Shown here: piece after piece, positions 24,304 through 40,360 of the stretch
Layout: each line of letters begins with the position of its first letter
How positions within the stretch are numbered: the stretch's first letter is position 1
Source of the DNA: Cranoglanis bouderius
Taxonomy: Eukaryota > Chordata > Actinopteri > Siluriformes > Cranoglanididae
Reading direction: 5' to 3'
Length of the DNA stretch: 64,000 bases
NCBI GenBank assembly: GCA_023630585.1
Contig: CM042543.1
Span: 16,855,760-16,919,759 of the forward strand
Program-made: the position numbers and the translations under genes
The notes under the pieces: model-generated
What the model saw: only the letters and a program-made list of their open reading frames with translations
What the model was told of the DNA's origin: nothing
Databases searched by the model: none

Positions 24304-25707
24304 CAGCAGCAGTAATAGCAGTTGATATAGTAAATGATGTTTAATAGCTGCTGAGGCAGTTAAGTCATTCTGTGGTGGCTTGGTTAGCAATTGACATAAA
24401 AGTCTTTTCTTTGAAGATTACATACAGTCTAAGTACAATCAATCAGACAATCTGTCCTACTGTGTTATGAGTCGAAGAGTGATTATGTCATCTCATTTGA
24501 TACGCAGTAATAAAGTGAACTCTGGTTGTGGGATTCTCTTAGAATACATGAATACAATCATTACGCTAGTCAAAGTATGACAGTTTTAACTTTAACTGTG
24601 ATTTCTTATAGAGAGATTAATTATGTATTAACCATGCATTATGTAATAAGATAATTGAAATGTCATTCTTAACATGTCATGTGAATTACTGGCATGAAAT
24701 TCAGTTACATGGCTTGCACTGTACGTATACTGTGCTGTTGCTACACAGCTTAGCGCTGACTATTCATTTCTATATGAATAAAGATTCAGTAGCACAATTA
24801 AACAAATAAAAAAGAATATACAATGTTATTGAATTTGTTTTCAGAATGGTGTGTCTTCTAATAGTTATGCCAAAAGAAGATGTTAATATCTCAGAATTCC
24901 TTACTAGGTCAGTATGGCTACAAATAGATTTGCTATGAAAACACCGTATTCCATTCATCCATTTCTGTTCAAAATTCCTTTATGCTTGTGGGAATCATCT
25001 TAGGAGTAAGAGAAGAGAGTTGACAGAAACTCTTTGCCTGTCTCAACATGTCTCTTCCATATGTCTAGGAAGCTTTTGAGGCCATTAGCACGATCTTTCC
25101 CATCTAAATGCTTGTATAGACTGAATTCTAGAAAGCATTTGTTTGTTGTTTTGTGGAAATTGCAGTATTGTTTTTTTTTTTATCGTGTCTTTACGACTAT
25201 GAATAACTGTTTATGAATCAAAGGTTCTCAGGAAAGGGAATAAAATCAAAGTAAACTCTTAAATTGAGAAAGGGCAGGGAAAGTCATACTCACCATATGA
25301 TATCTGGTCAAGAGCAAGTCTGCTAATCCTCGCAGTGAACAATGTGATTTGCCTGCCAGTCCATGACCTGTTTTCTTTCTTTCAAAGCTTAAACAATCCT
25401 AAAAGCTTCCTACCTGAATCCTTTAACCAAATACTGTGAGATACCCTCTTGATATTCTAGAGCTCCATTATTTACCAGGAGATTTTAGGGATTAGTTCAT
25501 CCAAGCCATTCCCACTGAAAGACTGAGAAATGGCTTTTACACAGTTCACCTGTTAAAGTTTTAAGTGACACCATCATATTAAAAAAAAAAAAAAATTCTG
25601 AACATTCTGAATTCGAAACCTTTTCAAATACTAATTAATTTAGGAAATTCGCCTTGTAACAAATGAAAAATACAGATTCCATCTTGAGAGAAGCTTAGAA
25701 TATTTGC

Positions 25708-25738
<31 letters not shown>

Positions 25739-28369
25739 AATAATAATTCTCCTTTGACTCTGCCATAGTAGCCAGTCTCTTTCTAGACTCAACCACAAAC
25801 TCTTTAGAGCTGGTTGGATAAAGAGTGAATGTCTCAAATGGGGGTGCATTGATGGTGTGCAGTGAACAGTGCTATCTCCATCTATACAAGGTATCCATAT
25901 GGGTGGCGCAAAGTGGTCTTCCATTGTCAACGTAGAAATTCCAAAGTGTAGATTTTTGCTTTTGCATAAAGTGTCTGTGAAGTTTTTCATACCACAGACT
26001 GGTTATCTGCCCAGGCCACTGACCACTGTACACATTCTGTTTGATTTGACTTTATAAATCTGCTAGTATATTGTTGCCAGTTTAGTATATATTTACATAC
26101 ATGGACTATGGCTATCCATATTTTGCAGTTTCTGACTTCCTGCTGGTTTATGCATACTTATTGACCTTAACATCTATCTCTTGAAGGAAGGACAATAGGA
26201 AGCCTATGTACAGCCACTGACCCTTACAGCCAAGCCAGTATGGAAAGTGTCCGCTTCCAGCAGCTGCTTAGCAGGAGGTTACCCGTTGTTTCAGAGTGTT
26301 TGCCTAGGCTGGCATACCTAACCTTAGTGTGTTGCTTCACACAATTTACCCTGCACAAAACACATCTGGATGTGTACTTTATGATGTGCCATTTGAATAG
26401 TAATTGGAAAACCTTTCATGACATAAGTGCATTTTTCTAACTAATAATATTTCCTCAGCACTAGATGTTGTAGACATATAAGATACAGTATAAAAATGTA
26501 TATAAGGCAGCACTCTGCAGAAACAAGTTTTAAAGCCATTTTTGCTTAATTCACTGTTGCTTATTTCATACTTCATCACTATTGGTAAACAATAGAATCT
26601 TGGTCTGATGATGTGGTCTAATAATGGGATTAGGAAAAGTTTGCTCAGAGCTCTTTAAAGCTTAAAAAGTATTCCTAGATCAGTATGAACACACCATAAA
26701 GCTGAGTAAAATGTCTTTCCCAAATTACACAGAATGGCTTTGACGTGACTGCATGGTCATTAAATAAAATAAGTTGTGCTACAGAAATTAGAGAGTCATA
26801 TGGCAGAGTTCCTTCACATAAGGAACTGAGTCAAAGATTGGGAGATGCATTTCCCTTCTTCTACACTGAGTGGCAGGAGATCTGTTGTGAATATTTTTCT
26901 CTTGTGGTTGGTCTTTCTCTCCAAGGCCATTTACTTTAATGCATCTCAGCTGCCTTCACTCCCATTGTAACAGAAACCAAGGGCACAAAATCCATGAGTT
27001 TAGCCCTGGTGCTGTTTCTTATATAGGCAAGAATATCTGGTATGAATTGAAGTATAATTTCTGGTTTAGTGTGTTGAGTAACATTTCCTCATTGTAGCTG
27101 GTGTCCTCCAGTCATGTCCAAACTTTGACAATCTCTAATTCTGTGTATTTGCAAAGGCTGACTATTTTTTATACTTCAGTCTGTCTGACATGTCATTGCA
27201 CTGCATGGGGTATTCCACAACATGATTGATGGGGAAAGCGCCCATTCCTGCTGCACATATCGCAACCTCAAGTAAGAACATATTTTGATCTCATGTTTTA
27301 ATCTGGAAAAAAGAGATCACTGGTGTTTGTTTTAGTTTTATTTGAGAGGTGTCCAACCCTACGCACACCATGACCTGTGGTACCATTACTCATCTTGAAA
27401 ACCTTAAATATACACACCTTTATAAACCAGGCTCTGCTTTTCAAAATATATAGACATGATGTGCAACCTCCTCTGGGCTACATCTAACAGCTTTTCACAT
27501 TTGACATTAATGAAAAGGAATTTTGTTGTCCAGAGATTCCACTCGCAGTTCTCGTGCTCCTCCAGTGGCCACATCCATATGTGCTTATTCCAGCTGATGA
27601 ATCTCCCGTATGAATCAGAGCTAAGTCTTAGGCCAGGCTTGAATGTATGTGTTGGACTGGGCTACACATTTCTGGAGACCACACAGGTTTCCTGCCTGAC
27701 GGCCAACTCTCTCTGCTGCCCTCCATCTTCGTCTCTACATGTCTCCATGGAGATGAGGTCATAAGTTCAACATCAGCAGGAAATATGGACATGACAGAAG
27801 CTTACGAACCTGCAAAATTTCCTCCAACTCAAAGAGATGGTGAAAGACAATTATCTTCATTGCGTTCATTCATCATTCATAAAAATCATTTAATATGATC
27901 TTCTAATATATAACTAGACAATAGGATTTCAGTAAGAGTTCATAGGTAATTTCCCTTTAGGGACAAAAGAAAAACAATATGCCTTCAAAATAATTAAATG
28001 AAATATTTCTTAATAATTACTGTATTGATTATTATAGTATATGTGTAATAACTGTTGTTCCAAGCTTCTTGGAGAACTTCTGTACTTAGATTCCATGATG
28101 TGTTTCTCCAAAACATGGTCTATTACTTGCTATGGTTCATTATCTAAATGTACTCAAAATTAAATACAAAGCAGTTCTCGGTAACATTGGAAATAAGTTA
28201 TTTCCCTACTGAACCATGCAGTAGGCTTATATCAATTTTTATTTTTTTTTTAATATTCTGCTGAGGACATTCCATAATTCATAATAATGCAATTAATTAA
28301 TACTATGCTACAGTTAAACCTAAGCTACACTTAAACCTCAATAACCAAAAAATTTTTTGTTTGTTTTTT

Positions 28370-28371
<2 letters not shown>
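24302..28371. other. intergenic DNA
   Basis: No credible gene. A short (CA)n lies at 25710-25736. 27460-27800 is a higher-complexity stretch; open frames over it resemble no protein family I know. Confidence 0.45.
25710..25736 (+). repeat. short (CA)n microsatellite
   Basis: About 13 CA units. Confidence 0.9.

Positions 28372-28428
<57 letters not shown>
28372..28428 (+). repeat. (CA)n microsatellite
   Basis: About 28 CA units following a T-rich run. Confidence 0.95.
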
Positions 28429-28432
<4 letters not shown>

Positions 28433-31400
28433 AAAACACATACATATGTATAACTACTAAAATATCCTGGTCCCAATGGATAGAGTTGCCTGTGCATGAC
28501 TTTTTTCATCTGAAACTCTAACATGTGCTTTCAACCTGTTGTCTTGGCTGTGTTATTAAAGCCACACTGGAGAGAAGCCTCACTGTGGGTGAAATGACCC
28601 TTAACCCGTCGCTTCCCTACACAGCTCCCTTTTCCATCATATCCTCACACAAATATACAGAAACACAGATTATTTCATTACCTATGGAGCCACCACTGGG
28701 ACTAAGACGAGAATATATTAGGCAGTGGGAGTAGCAGGAGCAAAAGTGAAAACAGCAGAAGGACACAGTGAACATGGAAGACAGAGAGATGGTTGGGGGT
28801 TAGGAGCGAGGGGGTGATCTCATCCAAAGCGCTGAAATCTTGCTGTTGTAAATGAGTTTATCATACCACCATGGTTGGCCATAAATGACCTCAGCAGACA
28901 TGCTTTCGTAGTAAGCTAAACCAATAAGAATGTGCAGGAAGGAAAACAGAGCCTGCAGTGAGCAGCACTACTTCTGGACCATAAATACTGCTGGCTTTAA
29001 CCTACGACATGTGTGGTGAGAGGTAGTGTGCCGGTTTGTGTGTGGGATTGTGTAAATCGAGGCGTCGCCTCGTAGCAGTACATCTGTAGGCATGGAGGAC
29101 GGCTCCCTCTGCTGTGGAAAGGGACTTCCATACGTACTTGCATTTCCAGTGGGCTTCTAACCCAGAACAGATGTCCATAGTAAACTGCACTGACCCGCAG
29201 AGGCCCCTCCATTGTGGCTAGGCTCTGGACACCAGGCTGTGAAGGGCTGGGCCACTCAACACCTGATCAAACTGTGAGCTTTACAATAAGGAGGTGTAAA
29301 ACTTTCTCCCTGTGTACTCCAGAGCCAGAGGCCTTTCAGAAACAGCAATATATTAAAGTCTAATTGGGTAGAGCAACAGACTACAGGCTCCCGCAGGAGG
29401 GTTATGCAGGTTGTTACAACCTGCATTGTGTTACAAGGTCTGCTCACATGGAATGACCTATCAACTCCCTATTCTAATCTCTGCAAACATCTGAAGCTGG
29501 ATGTGTGCATGATCTACTTTATCATGCAATTATCTCACTTGCATTTTCCACAGGCACTGCAGCTGGAAATGACAAACTTAATGTTGCATTAAATCCTCTT
29601 ATTGACTCTCCCCTTATTCATTTGTAAGTGACAGAAGTATGTGTAGAAGTAAGTATGATGAATGTGCAATACAAAGCAAAAATATCAGTGTTTTTAGCAC
29701 ATAACAAATGGTAGACATTATGTTATAGGCCATAAGTGTCCCAAGATTGCTAGGAACGGAAAAAGAAAAGTGGAGTCCACTGTGAGGTCAATTCTCTCAG
29801 AGGGCGGCACTCTGATGAACTAAAAAATTCTGATAGCGATCATGAATGGCACATTTATAAAAGACACAAACAAATGGAGCCAATGGAAGCCCATCCAATC
29901 CTTTTAGTTTTAATGGTGGTCTTCTTAGATCAGTCAGTGAAGCAGGGTAAAGACCTGTTCACATGCTATTAAACAATATCCAGGTCAGATAGGAACGTAA
30001 TCTACTCAGCATGGATAGAGTTTATTTTGTTGGGAAAGCTAAAACAATCAAAACCAATATTTGCAGAGGAAATGCAGCCAAATAGGCAGTCTATTTCCCA
30101 GAACTTTGACTAGAAAATTAATTTGAACTCCAAATTACAGCATATTCCTCCTATTCTTGCTTCAAATGCTGTACATAGGCCTACTCCTATCTTGAGAAGA
30201 TTTTTTTTAATGAAACAAACCATTGTTCTATAAACCAGATAAATGCCTTAACATAGCACCATTTTGCAAAACTTTTCACCTAGCCACACAGAGAAACATG
30301 CAGAAGTGTAGGCTATCAAGGTCACTGTCAAGAAGAACAAGAAGGCACCGGGTCAATCCTTCCATATCTCCCTGCTGATTCGCTTTATACACCTTGGTGG
30401 TCCCATTTTTGGACACTATTAAACTAGCATTATTTTTCTTCCCCTTGACCCTGGTGATGGCCTCTACAGCAATGCCCTCTCCTGGAACACAGCAGCTGGG
30501 TGTATTTAGGAATCAGGAAGCAGCTGTCAGGAACGACTGCTCCATGCATGGTTATCCCAGGCCTGGCCTGTTTGTTTTTAAAATGGACATGATTCTGCCA
30601 GTAGATTGCAGCAATGCCTGAGTCTGCTTAACAGACACTTCAGATGCTGCTTTCTGGAAATGAACTGTAATGTATGTGTGAAAGACAACAAGAGGGACGA
30701 TGGACTGTATGCACTCTCTACACAGACCTCCACACTAATTACACTAGCAAATGCTTGAACTATGACTTTTCAATTTAAGTACACTATATACAGTTGAAAA
30801 GCTGTAATTTTATATATTTTATACAAAATAACAATATGCATATTCAAATATTACTTACTATAATTAGGGACCATTAACTTCAGACTACAGACAGTAGCCA
30901 ATTAGACCAACTTTATGAATAAATCTTATTCTAAGTGAAGTGGAAATGTGTGAGAAACTATTGGTTAGATCATTGTACCAGAAAACATTTAAGGGTTTCA
31001 CTGGAGAGGAAGTAGGCAATAATGCTGAGAGACTACATCCTACAAGACTACAGACTACAAGACTACATCAACCACAATAAGTTTCTTTGGTTTTCATTCG
31101 GTCCTTTCTGTGTCTCACAAGCATACCTCTGGCCTCGGCTCAAGTGGATCGTTTGACTCTTAACCTGCCATGGAGAATGTCTAATGAGAGGAGAAAATCA
31201 AACCGTGGGGTAACCGGACACTCTACTGTACACTGTAAAGCCAGTCCGTCTACCCAGCCCCCTGAAGAACTTCACTGCCTGATCAAAAGATAGCCAAGGC
31301 TCTTTAAAATTCCTCACCTACCGTTAAATTTAATGCAGCACTCATTAGGAGAAATAAAACCGATTAATGCAGGTGCAATTAAATGTGAGCCATTGGTTCA

Positions 31401-32399
31401 GAGGACACAAAGACATAGACATGTTTGCCTATTCACTGCATTCACTCCACTCTAAACATACAAAACACTAGACATGTTCCTACAGGAGAGGGACTTGGGA
31501 AGTATCTCAGATATGGGTTAAAAGAGATTTATTTACTACGAGTAATTCTATAAAGATATACAATGAATAAATGTTTATTTCTGTAATGATATATGTACAT
31601 TACAAAACATTGAAGAGAAACCTTCTTTAACCCAAAGGCCCACTTGAGTTAATATCTATATCAGTTTTTCACAGAAATCCAACACATTACTGTATATTAC
31701 CAGCGGGCCAGAAGATTTGTTTAGAGAAAAGGAAGTAACCCAGTCTCATTATGGAGCTAATTTTAGTCTCAGGAAAAGATGTTTAAGGAGACTTGGCTCA
31801 GGCCTGAAAAGTTGAAGTGCCCATTCTTAATTCCCAGTTGTGGAACAGAAGTCATTTTGGTTCTTGTCTGAACTCAAAAGAAACAATTTTTAGCATATAC
31901 AGGGCAACTTCAAAAGTGCCTTATCGCTACTGGCATCAAACATGAGTGATTCCACATGAAAAAGCAGCTGAGCTTTTACTGTAATTAGGGAAATAATTAT
32001 TCCATTTGTATTGTACAAATAAATCAGAAAAGGCCCTGTTTGAAAGGCAGTTGCAAAATCCAGCTTGAACCCCTTGCTGAGACTCTTGCAAGTCTGCACT
32101 CAACACACGAGACACTTTAAACCTGGCAGGCACAGTAGGAATGAGAACGAGAGTGCAAGAGTAAACTCTACCAAATGGGCATTAAACTTGACGGTTGATT
32201 AATCACAGATGAGACAAGGGAGTAGGGCACTTAGATGCAAGGTTGCACTGGAGCGCTTCTGAGAGATGGAAGGTGAGCTCTTATGCTTTGGCGCCATGGC
32301 TCCTATAAAACTCTGTTCACCTTTGTGTAGTCTCCGCCAGTTAAAGGTATCAGAGCATTACACCACTTCAGGTCAGGGACAAGAAAAAAAAGAAGTTGC
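28429..32399. other. intergenic DNA
   Basis: No gene seen. 28975-29240 is GC-richer, high-complexity DNA and a candidate conserved element. 31030-31068 has a small repeated 'gactaca' motif. The remainder is AT-rich and unremarkable. Confidence 0.45.
28975..29240. promoter_or_regulatory. candidate conserved non-coding element
   Basis: A GC-richer, non-repetitive island in AT-rich desert DNA with a CpG-bearing palindrome-like core (GAGGCGTCGCCTC at about 29058-29070). Overlapping minus-strand frames of 62-71 codons show no known domain. Regulatory function is inferred only from composition and location downstream of a developmental gene. Confidence 0.3.

Positions 32400-32452
<53 letters not shown>
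32400..32452 (+). repeat. (AAT)n microsatellite
   Basis: About 17 AAT units. Confidence 0.95.
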
Positions 32453-33104
32453 GGTTTGTGCAGAAAAAAATGTCATTGCTTGTACTTAATAATTTGTAAG
32501 AATTCACCATTTAAAATAGCATAAATATGCCCATGACCTCATTATTTCCATTTACTGCTTTGCTGGTTACTATTTACTGCTCAGTTGTAGCATCAATGCA
32601 CAGTGTACGCTACATACTGTACATGATAAGCGCTCTGACAAGCTGGGCCAGACCACCCAGTCATGCCGTGTTGAAACACAGTCTGGCAGCGGTCATTAAA
32701 GTGTTTCCTCAGGTCACTCAAGAGCTGTGAACTGTGGAGAAGTTGGAAGTCATCCAGCTGTCCCAGACTAACAGTGATTGATAATATTTCTGTTCAGCCT
32801 CCACTACTTTCTGTTGTGATTATTTCTGTGATGTGTGTGTGGTGGTGGCAGCGGGGTGTATGTGTATGTTCTGTAATTATCCTATTGTATGGGTGCCATT
32901 TATATTACAGTACCTAAGGAAGGCAGATTTGACATTAATATGTTCAACAGAACTATGCCCCTGGGAGCCACCAACAGGAAAAGTCTGCAATTAAGTAACG
33001 TGAATACATCCGAAAGCTTTATACATCTCTGTTACTTTTGCATTGGGTGAGTCATGATTCTCTACATGCAACAGGGTCCATTTAATATTATTATGATTTG
33101 TGCT

Positions 33105-33105
<1 letters not shown>
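32453..33105. other. intergenic DNA, nothing specific seen
   Basis: No gene or clear repeat. Confidence 0.45.

Positions 33106-33177
<72 letters not shown>
33106..33177 (+). repeat. (GA)n microsatellite
   Basis: About 35 GA units. Confidence 0.95.
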
Positions 33178-33180
<3 letters not shown>

Positions 33181-34770
33181 GTATCTTCATGGTTGGTTTT
33201 TTGTACTGTATTGCATATATAATGTAATAGCTTGTAGTGCAATAGTATATCTGTCACATTCACTGTCATAGCACCAAATACTGCCACACTCACTCTGTAT
33301 TTCTCTTTATCTGTTCAGCTCCTTTAGCTGTACAGCGAGAGTAAAATAAATGCCTCATTGTTAACTCAGTACATGTGTGTGAGTTTATGTTGGTCACTAG
33401 TCCTGCTCTGACTGTTCCAGTACTGTGTGGAGCTGCAGTGTGTCTTGGGCTGGACTCGAACAAGTGGTCAGCTCCAGAGCTCATAAATCTCCTGCCTGCC
33501 CAGACATGCAGTGACTTACTGCAGCCCAGGGAGAGGGCCTCACTGGAATGAGACAGCTTGTCAAGATATTCCAAAATATCTTACATGTAAATCCTTTCAA
33601 TCCATAGCAACAGCAAACAGGGCTATCCGAATGCTTTCGTTGACACTTTCACTAAAAGATATCTGTGGATTAAAAATAAGTAAATAATAATTTTGCAGTT
33701 TTAAAAAATTAATATTGTGATTTGATTTAAATTTACATTTTTGATTAGATTTTTTTTTATATATATATGACTGTTCCTAGAACAGATACATAGCTCTATA
33801 ACTCATAGTTGCCAAAAATTTAAAAGTGTTGTTTCAATAAAGGTATTTGGACAGGACTTTAGGCATTAAGTGTCAAGTAGGCAGCTCCTTTACATGTTTT
33901 GTCTGGGGGCGTGATGAATAGGAATCATCTGCAGTATTTATGTGATTTTTGCACCGATAGTGACAGAATGTTTGCATAGCACAGAAAACTCCAGAGTCGA
34001 AAAGTTACTGGAATGAAAGATGCCGCTGGTGTGCCACCCAGTACCTCAATACAGGTGCAGTCATATGCTTCAGTGAAAAAGAGTTCTTGACGTCACCTTT
34101 GAGCTTCTGTGACTGAAACACAAAGGCAAACTGTGGACAAGCAGCCTAAAATTATTCATAAAAAATATTCACAGTACATCATATGACCATAATTATGCAT
34201 GTATTACTAATACAGGTTAACTCTTAACCGTAATATAAATGGGCCTGGGGAACATCCCTAAATGTATTTTTTCCCCTACTGTTATTGAAGCACATTGTAA
34301 ATGTATGCATCATCCATCAAGGTACAGTTCACTGCAAATGAATGGAAGAAAAGCTAAAGCTTCTTAGGACAGCCACATCCTTTCAAACTGCTGCTCATGC
34401 AATGTCTTTGGAGGGCAGTGTCCCAGCCATGGCAGACTCTGGCATTGTTGTGAATCCAGTCCTTGGTCTCTCTTCAAGTGGGTAAGATTTTTGTAACTGA
34501 TAAATGAAATCCCAGAAAGCAAGGCAATGAAATATTAAAATGATATTAGAGAGAAAGAGGCTAGACTCAGTTGAATGTAAAATCCAAACAATTATGTGAA
34601 ATAATCAGGAAATCCTGATCATAATGTGTATCATAATAGGGAACATACTGTGTATACTGTATATTTATTTTTTGTTTGGGGTCCTTTTTGTTTGTTTGTT
34701 TGTTTTTCTTTCTTTCTTTCTTTCTTTCTTTCTTTTTTAATCGCATATTATATTTTTTAGACAAATTGTA
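33178..34770. other. intergenic DNA with (CTTT)n tract
   Basis: No gene. (CTTT)n lies at 34709-34736 after a TTTG run, immediately upstream of the SINE at 34.77 kb. Confidence 0.5.
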
Positions 34771-35058
34771 ATTCAGTGGGTAGCATCACAGCCTCACAGT
34801 TCCAGGGTACCTGGTTCAATCCTGAGCATGAGTTACTGTCTGTATGTTTCCTCTGGGTTCTCTGGTTTCCTCCCACTCCTAAAAACATGCTAGTAGGTGG
34901 TTTGGCTTAAATTGCCCCTAGGTGTGAATGAGCAAATGAATGTGTGTGTGCATGGTATCATGTGTTGTCCTTCTTCACACCAAGTGTTCTCGGGATAGGT
35001 TCCAGATCCACCAGAACCCTGACCAAGATAAAGTGCTTACTGAAGATGAATTAATGGT
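34771..35058 (+). mobile_element. tRNA-derived SINE, near full length
   Basis: Head 'gtgggtagcatcacagcctc' with box-B-like GGTTCAATCC at 34813-34822. The body holds 'tttcctcccactcctaaaaa', 'catgctagtaggtgg' and 'gcccctaggtgtgaatgag'; the tail is 'accaagataaagtgcttactg' and 'aagatgaattaatgg'. Same family and same order of blocks as the copy at 42.9 kb, with many substitutions, so an old insertion. The tail type is common in catfish genomes (from memory). Confidence 0.82.
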
Positions 35059-36430
35059 TTATTATTGCCATTTTGTGCAATGCATTTCTTGGTATTTTCC
35101 ATTTTATTCATGCCAAAGTCTATGACTGGATGACTAAAAAAGACAAAGATGGAATATTATTCATTGGTTTTCTTGGTTGTCTTCCACTTTCTTTATTTGA
35201 TAATAATTGTGGATATAACTTGTGCTTGCTTAGTGTGTCATCAAAGTGAATCACTCTATTAGACAGCCATTAAATTTAACAGACTGTGGATTTTTAACAT
35301 TATAACTTCAGGACAATATTTGGCCAAACCATAAAAGCAAACGAACTGTTAAATGTCAAGACACATATTTTTTCAATTATTTAAAAAATAGGTTAAAACT
35401 TATGTTTATATCTCATATTTAAAACTAAAACATATCATGGAAAATGACCTGAATGTATCCTGAAGACCAACAGATCTGGCAGATGTGTGCACTGTAAAAG
35501 ACCAGTGTGTCAGAAGCAATGATTCTGTCTATATATAATCTTGTGTATATTTGTTTTAAGCCTGCTTTTAAGAAACAAATGTGAATTTCCAATGTGAATT
35601 TTCTCAACACACACATTAAAAGTATGGTCCTGCTCTGTTCTTAAATAAAGGTCTATTGCCGAGAAGTACCCATGGCGCCACACTGCAATTTTCACTACCT
35701 GTCTATTAGTGTTCTGGCTTCGATAGAAATGGGAGTCAGAGGTGGAGTCTGGCTTTTAGATGTAGTTCTGATAGCACTGAGCAATGAAAACATTTTTGAT
35801 TCCACTTGGCACCACTGTGCTTAAATTCAGTGGAACTATGACTGGCTCTGTGGGGCTGATCATGCAGATACTTGCTGTTCTTACTAAAAAAAAAATTAGT
35901 CTGATTATGTCCAGGATTAGTTAAAAAAAAACAAACTGAGCAGTCCCTAGGATGGCCTTTAATCCTTTGTAAGATGCGGTTTTTGTCCATGTGTGACGCC
36001 TGAACTCTAAACTTAGTTTTATGTTTTGTTTTGTTTTTTTTCCCAGTTTGTGGATTTTAGAAAACTCACTGATGATAAATATTTGGTTATTGCCCTGATG
36101 AGCTTGGATACTATTTCTCAATTTTATCTATGTTTCATATTCTGCAAGATCTGAGCATTAATCTCTTTAATGATGACATGGTTTGACTCCACATATCAGA
36201 TTCTTAATAAACAATGCAGGTGCCAGTTTGACTTGACACTGTAAACAAGAAACAATAGTATAAAGCCTCCAAACACTGTTACTGATTAAATTAGCATACT
36301 GTTAGCACATGGCCACAATACTTCTTCTGTATTATTATAATAGTATTACACTCTCCTATTATTCTACTGACCACTATTATTCTAGTAAAAATATCCTATT
36401 AAAATATTTTTTATGCATGTTACGTGTTTG
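35059..36430. other. intergenic DNA, nothing specific seen
   Basis: AT-rich; no gene or clear repeat. Confidence 0.45.
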
Positions 36431-36905
36431 ATGTGAGTGGTGAGGAAAAGAGGTGTAGCCCTGGTGTGCAGATATAGAGGGCATAAGGAATTATCAAGCA
36501 GCAACCCGCAGTGTGGGCTCTGTGATAGTGTGCCCTCTTTTCACCTCCCCCTGTACAGCTAGGTGTGAGAAACACCTACCAGCATTCACCTCGCATTTGT
36601 AAGCTAAGTTCTGCAGAGAGATAGTGGCCTAGAGAAGCTGAGGGCTGATATAAATTACTTGCTGATGAGGACGATAAACCATGTCATAACAGCTCTCTGC
36701 TTGCAAGAGCCAAGGAGAGATAGTCTCATGTCTCTCCCTGGGATTCTATGTCACTTTTGATCAAATCACTATCTGGATGTGGTCGACTTGCAGCAGAGGA
36801 TTTATTTACATACATTGAATATCCATGAGCCATTCAAAGCCTCGGTTGCCGTAGGCCCATGCCTGATTGGGCAGTGGTGAACCGGGAGCAGAATCCTATA
36901 GCAAA
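36431..36905. promoter_or_regulatory. candidate conserved non-coding element
   Basis: About 470 bp of higher-GC, high-complexity sequence without repeats or credible ORF. It includes a palindromic pair, 'gctctctgcttgcaagagcc' near 36692, and 'gagagatagtctcatgtctc' near 36714. Conservation cannot be seen from one sequence; this is a ranking by appearance. Confidence 0.3.
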
Positions 36906-37281
36906 AGAGGGAGAAAAGCCAGGTCATACACTTTTGTTTGATTTGGTAGATATCCTAAGACCTTTTCCAAAAGAGCACAAAATGGAGACTTCATAAGAAA
37001 TCCAATACTCATGAGAGTTATATTTTGCCACTCAACAATTCCTGGCAAGACAAATGTAGTACAGCTGTCACTGTTGATCAGTAATAATAAAGCATTTCAT
37101 TCATCCAAATATCTTGTGCATGTTATGAATTCTATTTTAGCCACGTGTTTTTGTTAGGGAGCTTGTTGGAGTCCCAGTTGTCATAAAATTACTATACCCA
37201 AATTAATTTTATTTATTACCAAATGTATTTATTTGTTTGTTTGTTTTTTGTTAAGATATTATTGGTATTTATATGATTATG

Positions 37282-37327
37282 ATTATTATTGTTATTATTA
37301 TTATTATTAGTAGTAGTAGTAGTAGTA

Positions 37328-37388
<61 letters not shown>
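37282..37388 (+). repeat. compound (ATT)n-(AGT)n-(AAT)n microsatellite
   Basis: ATT units pass into about 7 AGT units and then about 20 AAT units: the same ATT/AGT neighbour pair as at 8463-8579, here in one array with AAT. Confidence 0.93.
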
Positions 37389-37389
<1 letters not shown>

Positions 37390-37554
37390 TTATGAACTTC
37401 AGGATCTATCTTATGAATATTAAAATTTTACCAAACAGTGCTGTAAAGAATTAGGGCTCCTTAAAATGAAGTGTTTATGTACACATGAAAGACAACTTGT
37501 GCTATGTCAAAACTTTCACAAACTTAAACACAGAGTTGTTTTCTTTACGTAGCC

Positions 37555-37745
37555 AGACAGTTAAGCACGTAATGACTGTGATAAGTCTGCTTTATCAGCC
37601 AGCAGAAAGGCTTTGAGGATAAGCCCTGCGTGGATGCTAATTAAGACGATACAGTCAAGCCGAGCTTGCAGAAATCAACTTCATGTTTAATTGCTTAAAC
37701 CAGCATGATAAAATCCTCCATAAATGACTTTGCCAGACTGATTTA
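37555..37745. promoter_or_regulatory. candidate enhancer-like conserved element
   Basis: High-complexity block between two microsatellites. It shows a GATA-type TGATAAG at 37579-37585 facing TTATCA at 37592-37597, a homeodomain-type TAATTA at 37638-37643, and an inverted repeat GTTTAA-TTGC-TTAAAC at 37685-37700. No ORF. Motifs are visible; enhancer activity is inference. Confidence 0.35.
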
Positions 37746-37774
37746 GTGTTTAAATATTGTGTGAAGAATTTGAT

Positions 37775-40084
<2,310 letters not shown>

Positions 40085-40360
40085 CGGTTAAATTAAAAGA
40101 AACTCCATTCTGCCCACTGAGTGTGATTTAGCTCTTCAAAATCTATGTAGCGCATAACCTAATTATGAACTATGGCAGAAGTGTGAAAGAAGTATATGCA
40201 ATTGCCTGGAAGGCCCACATGGCCTGCTTAACAACAAACAGACCATGCCGGAGCTCTCCACAACAGATAGAGCTCCAATAGGCGAGTAAGAAGGCCGCAA
40301 GTTTAGGTTATGTTACCTGAAATGAGAACGTGCTGTTTGGAGTCTTTCATGTGCTCAGTT
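40085..40360. promoter_or_regulatory. candidate conserved non-coding element
   Basis: Non-repetitive block with CpG-containing words (ATGCCGGAGCTC, AGGCGAGTAAG, AAGGCCGC) in otherwise CpG-poor DNA. No ORF. Regulatory role inferred from composition only. Confidence 0.28.
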
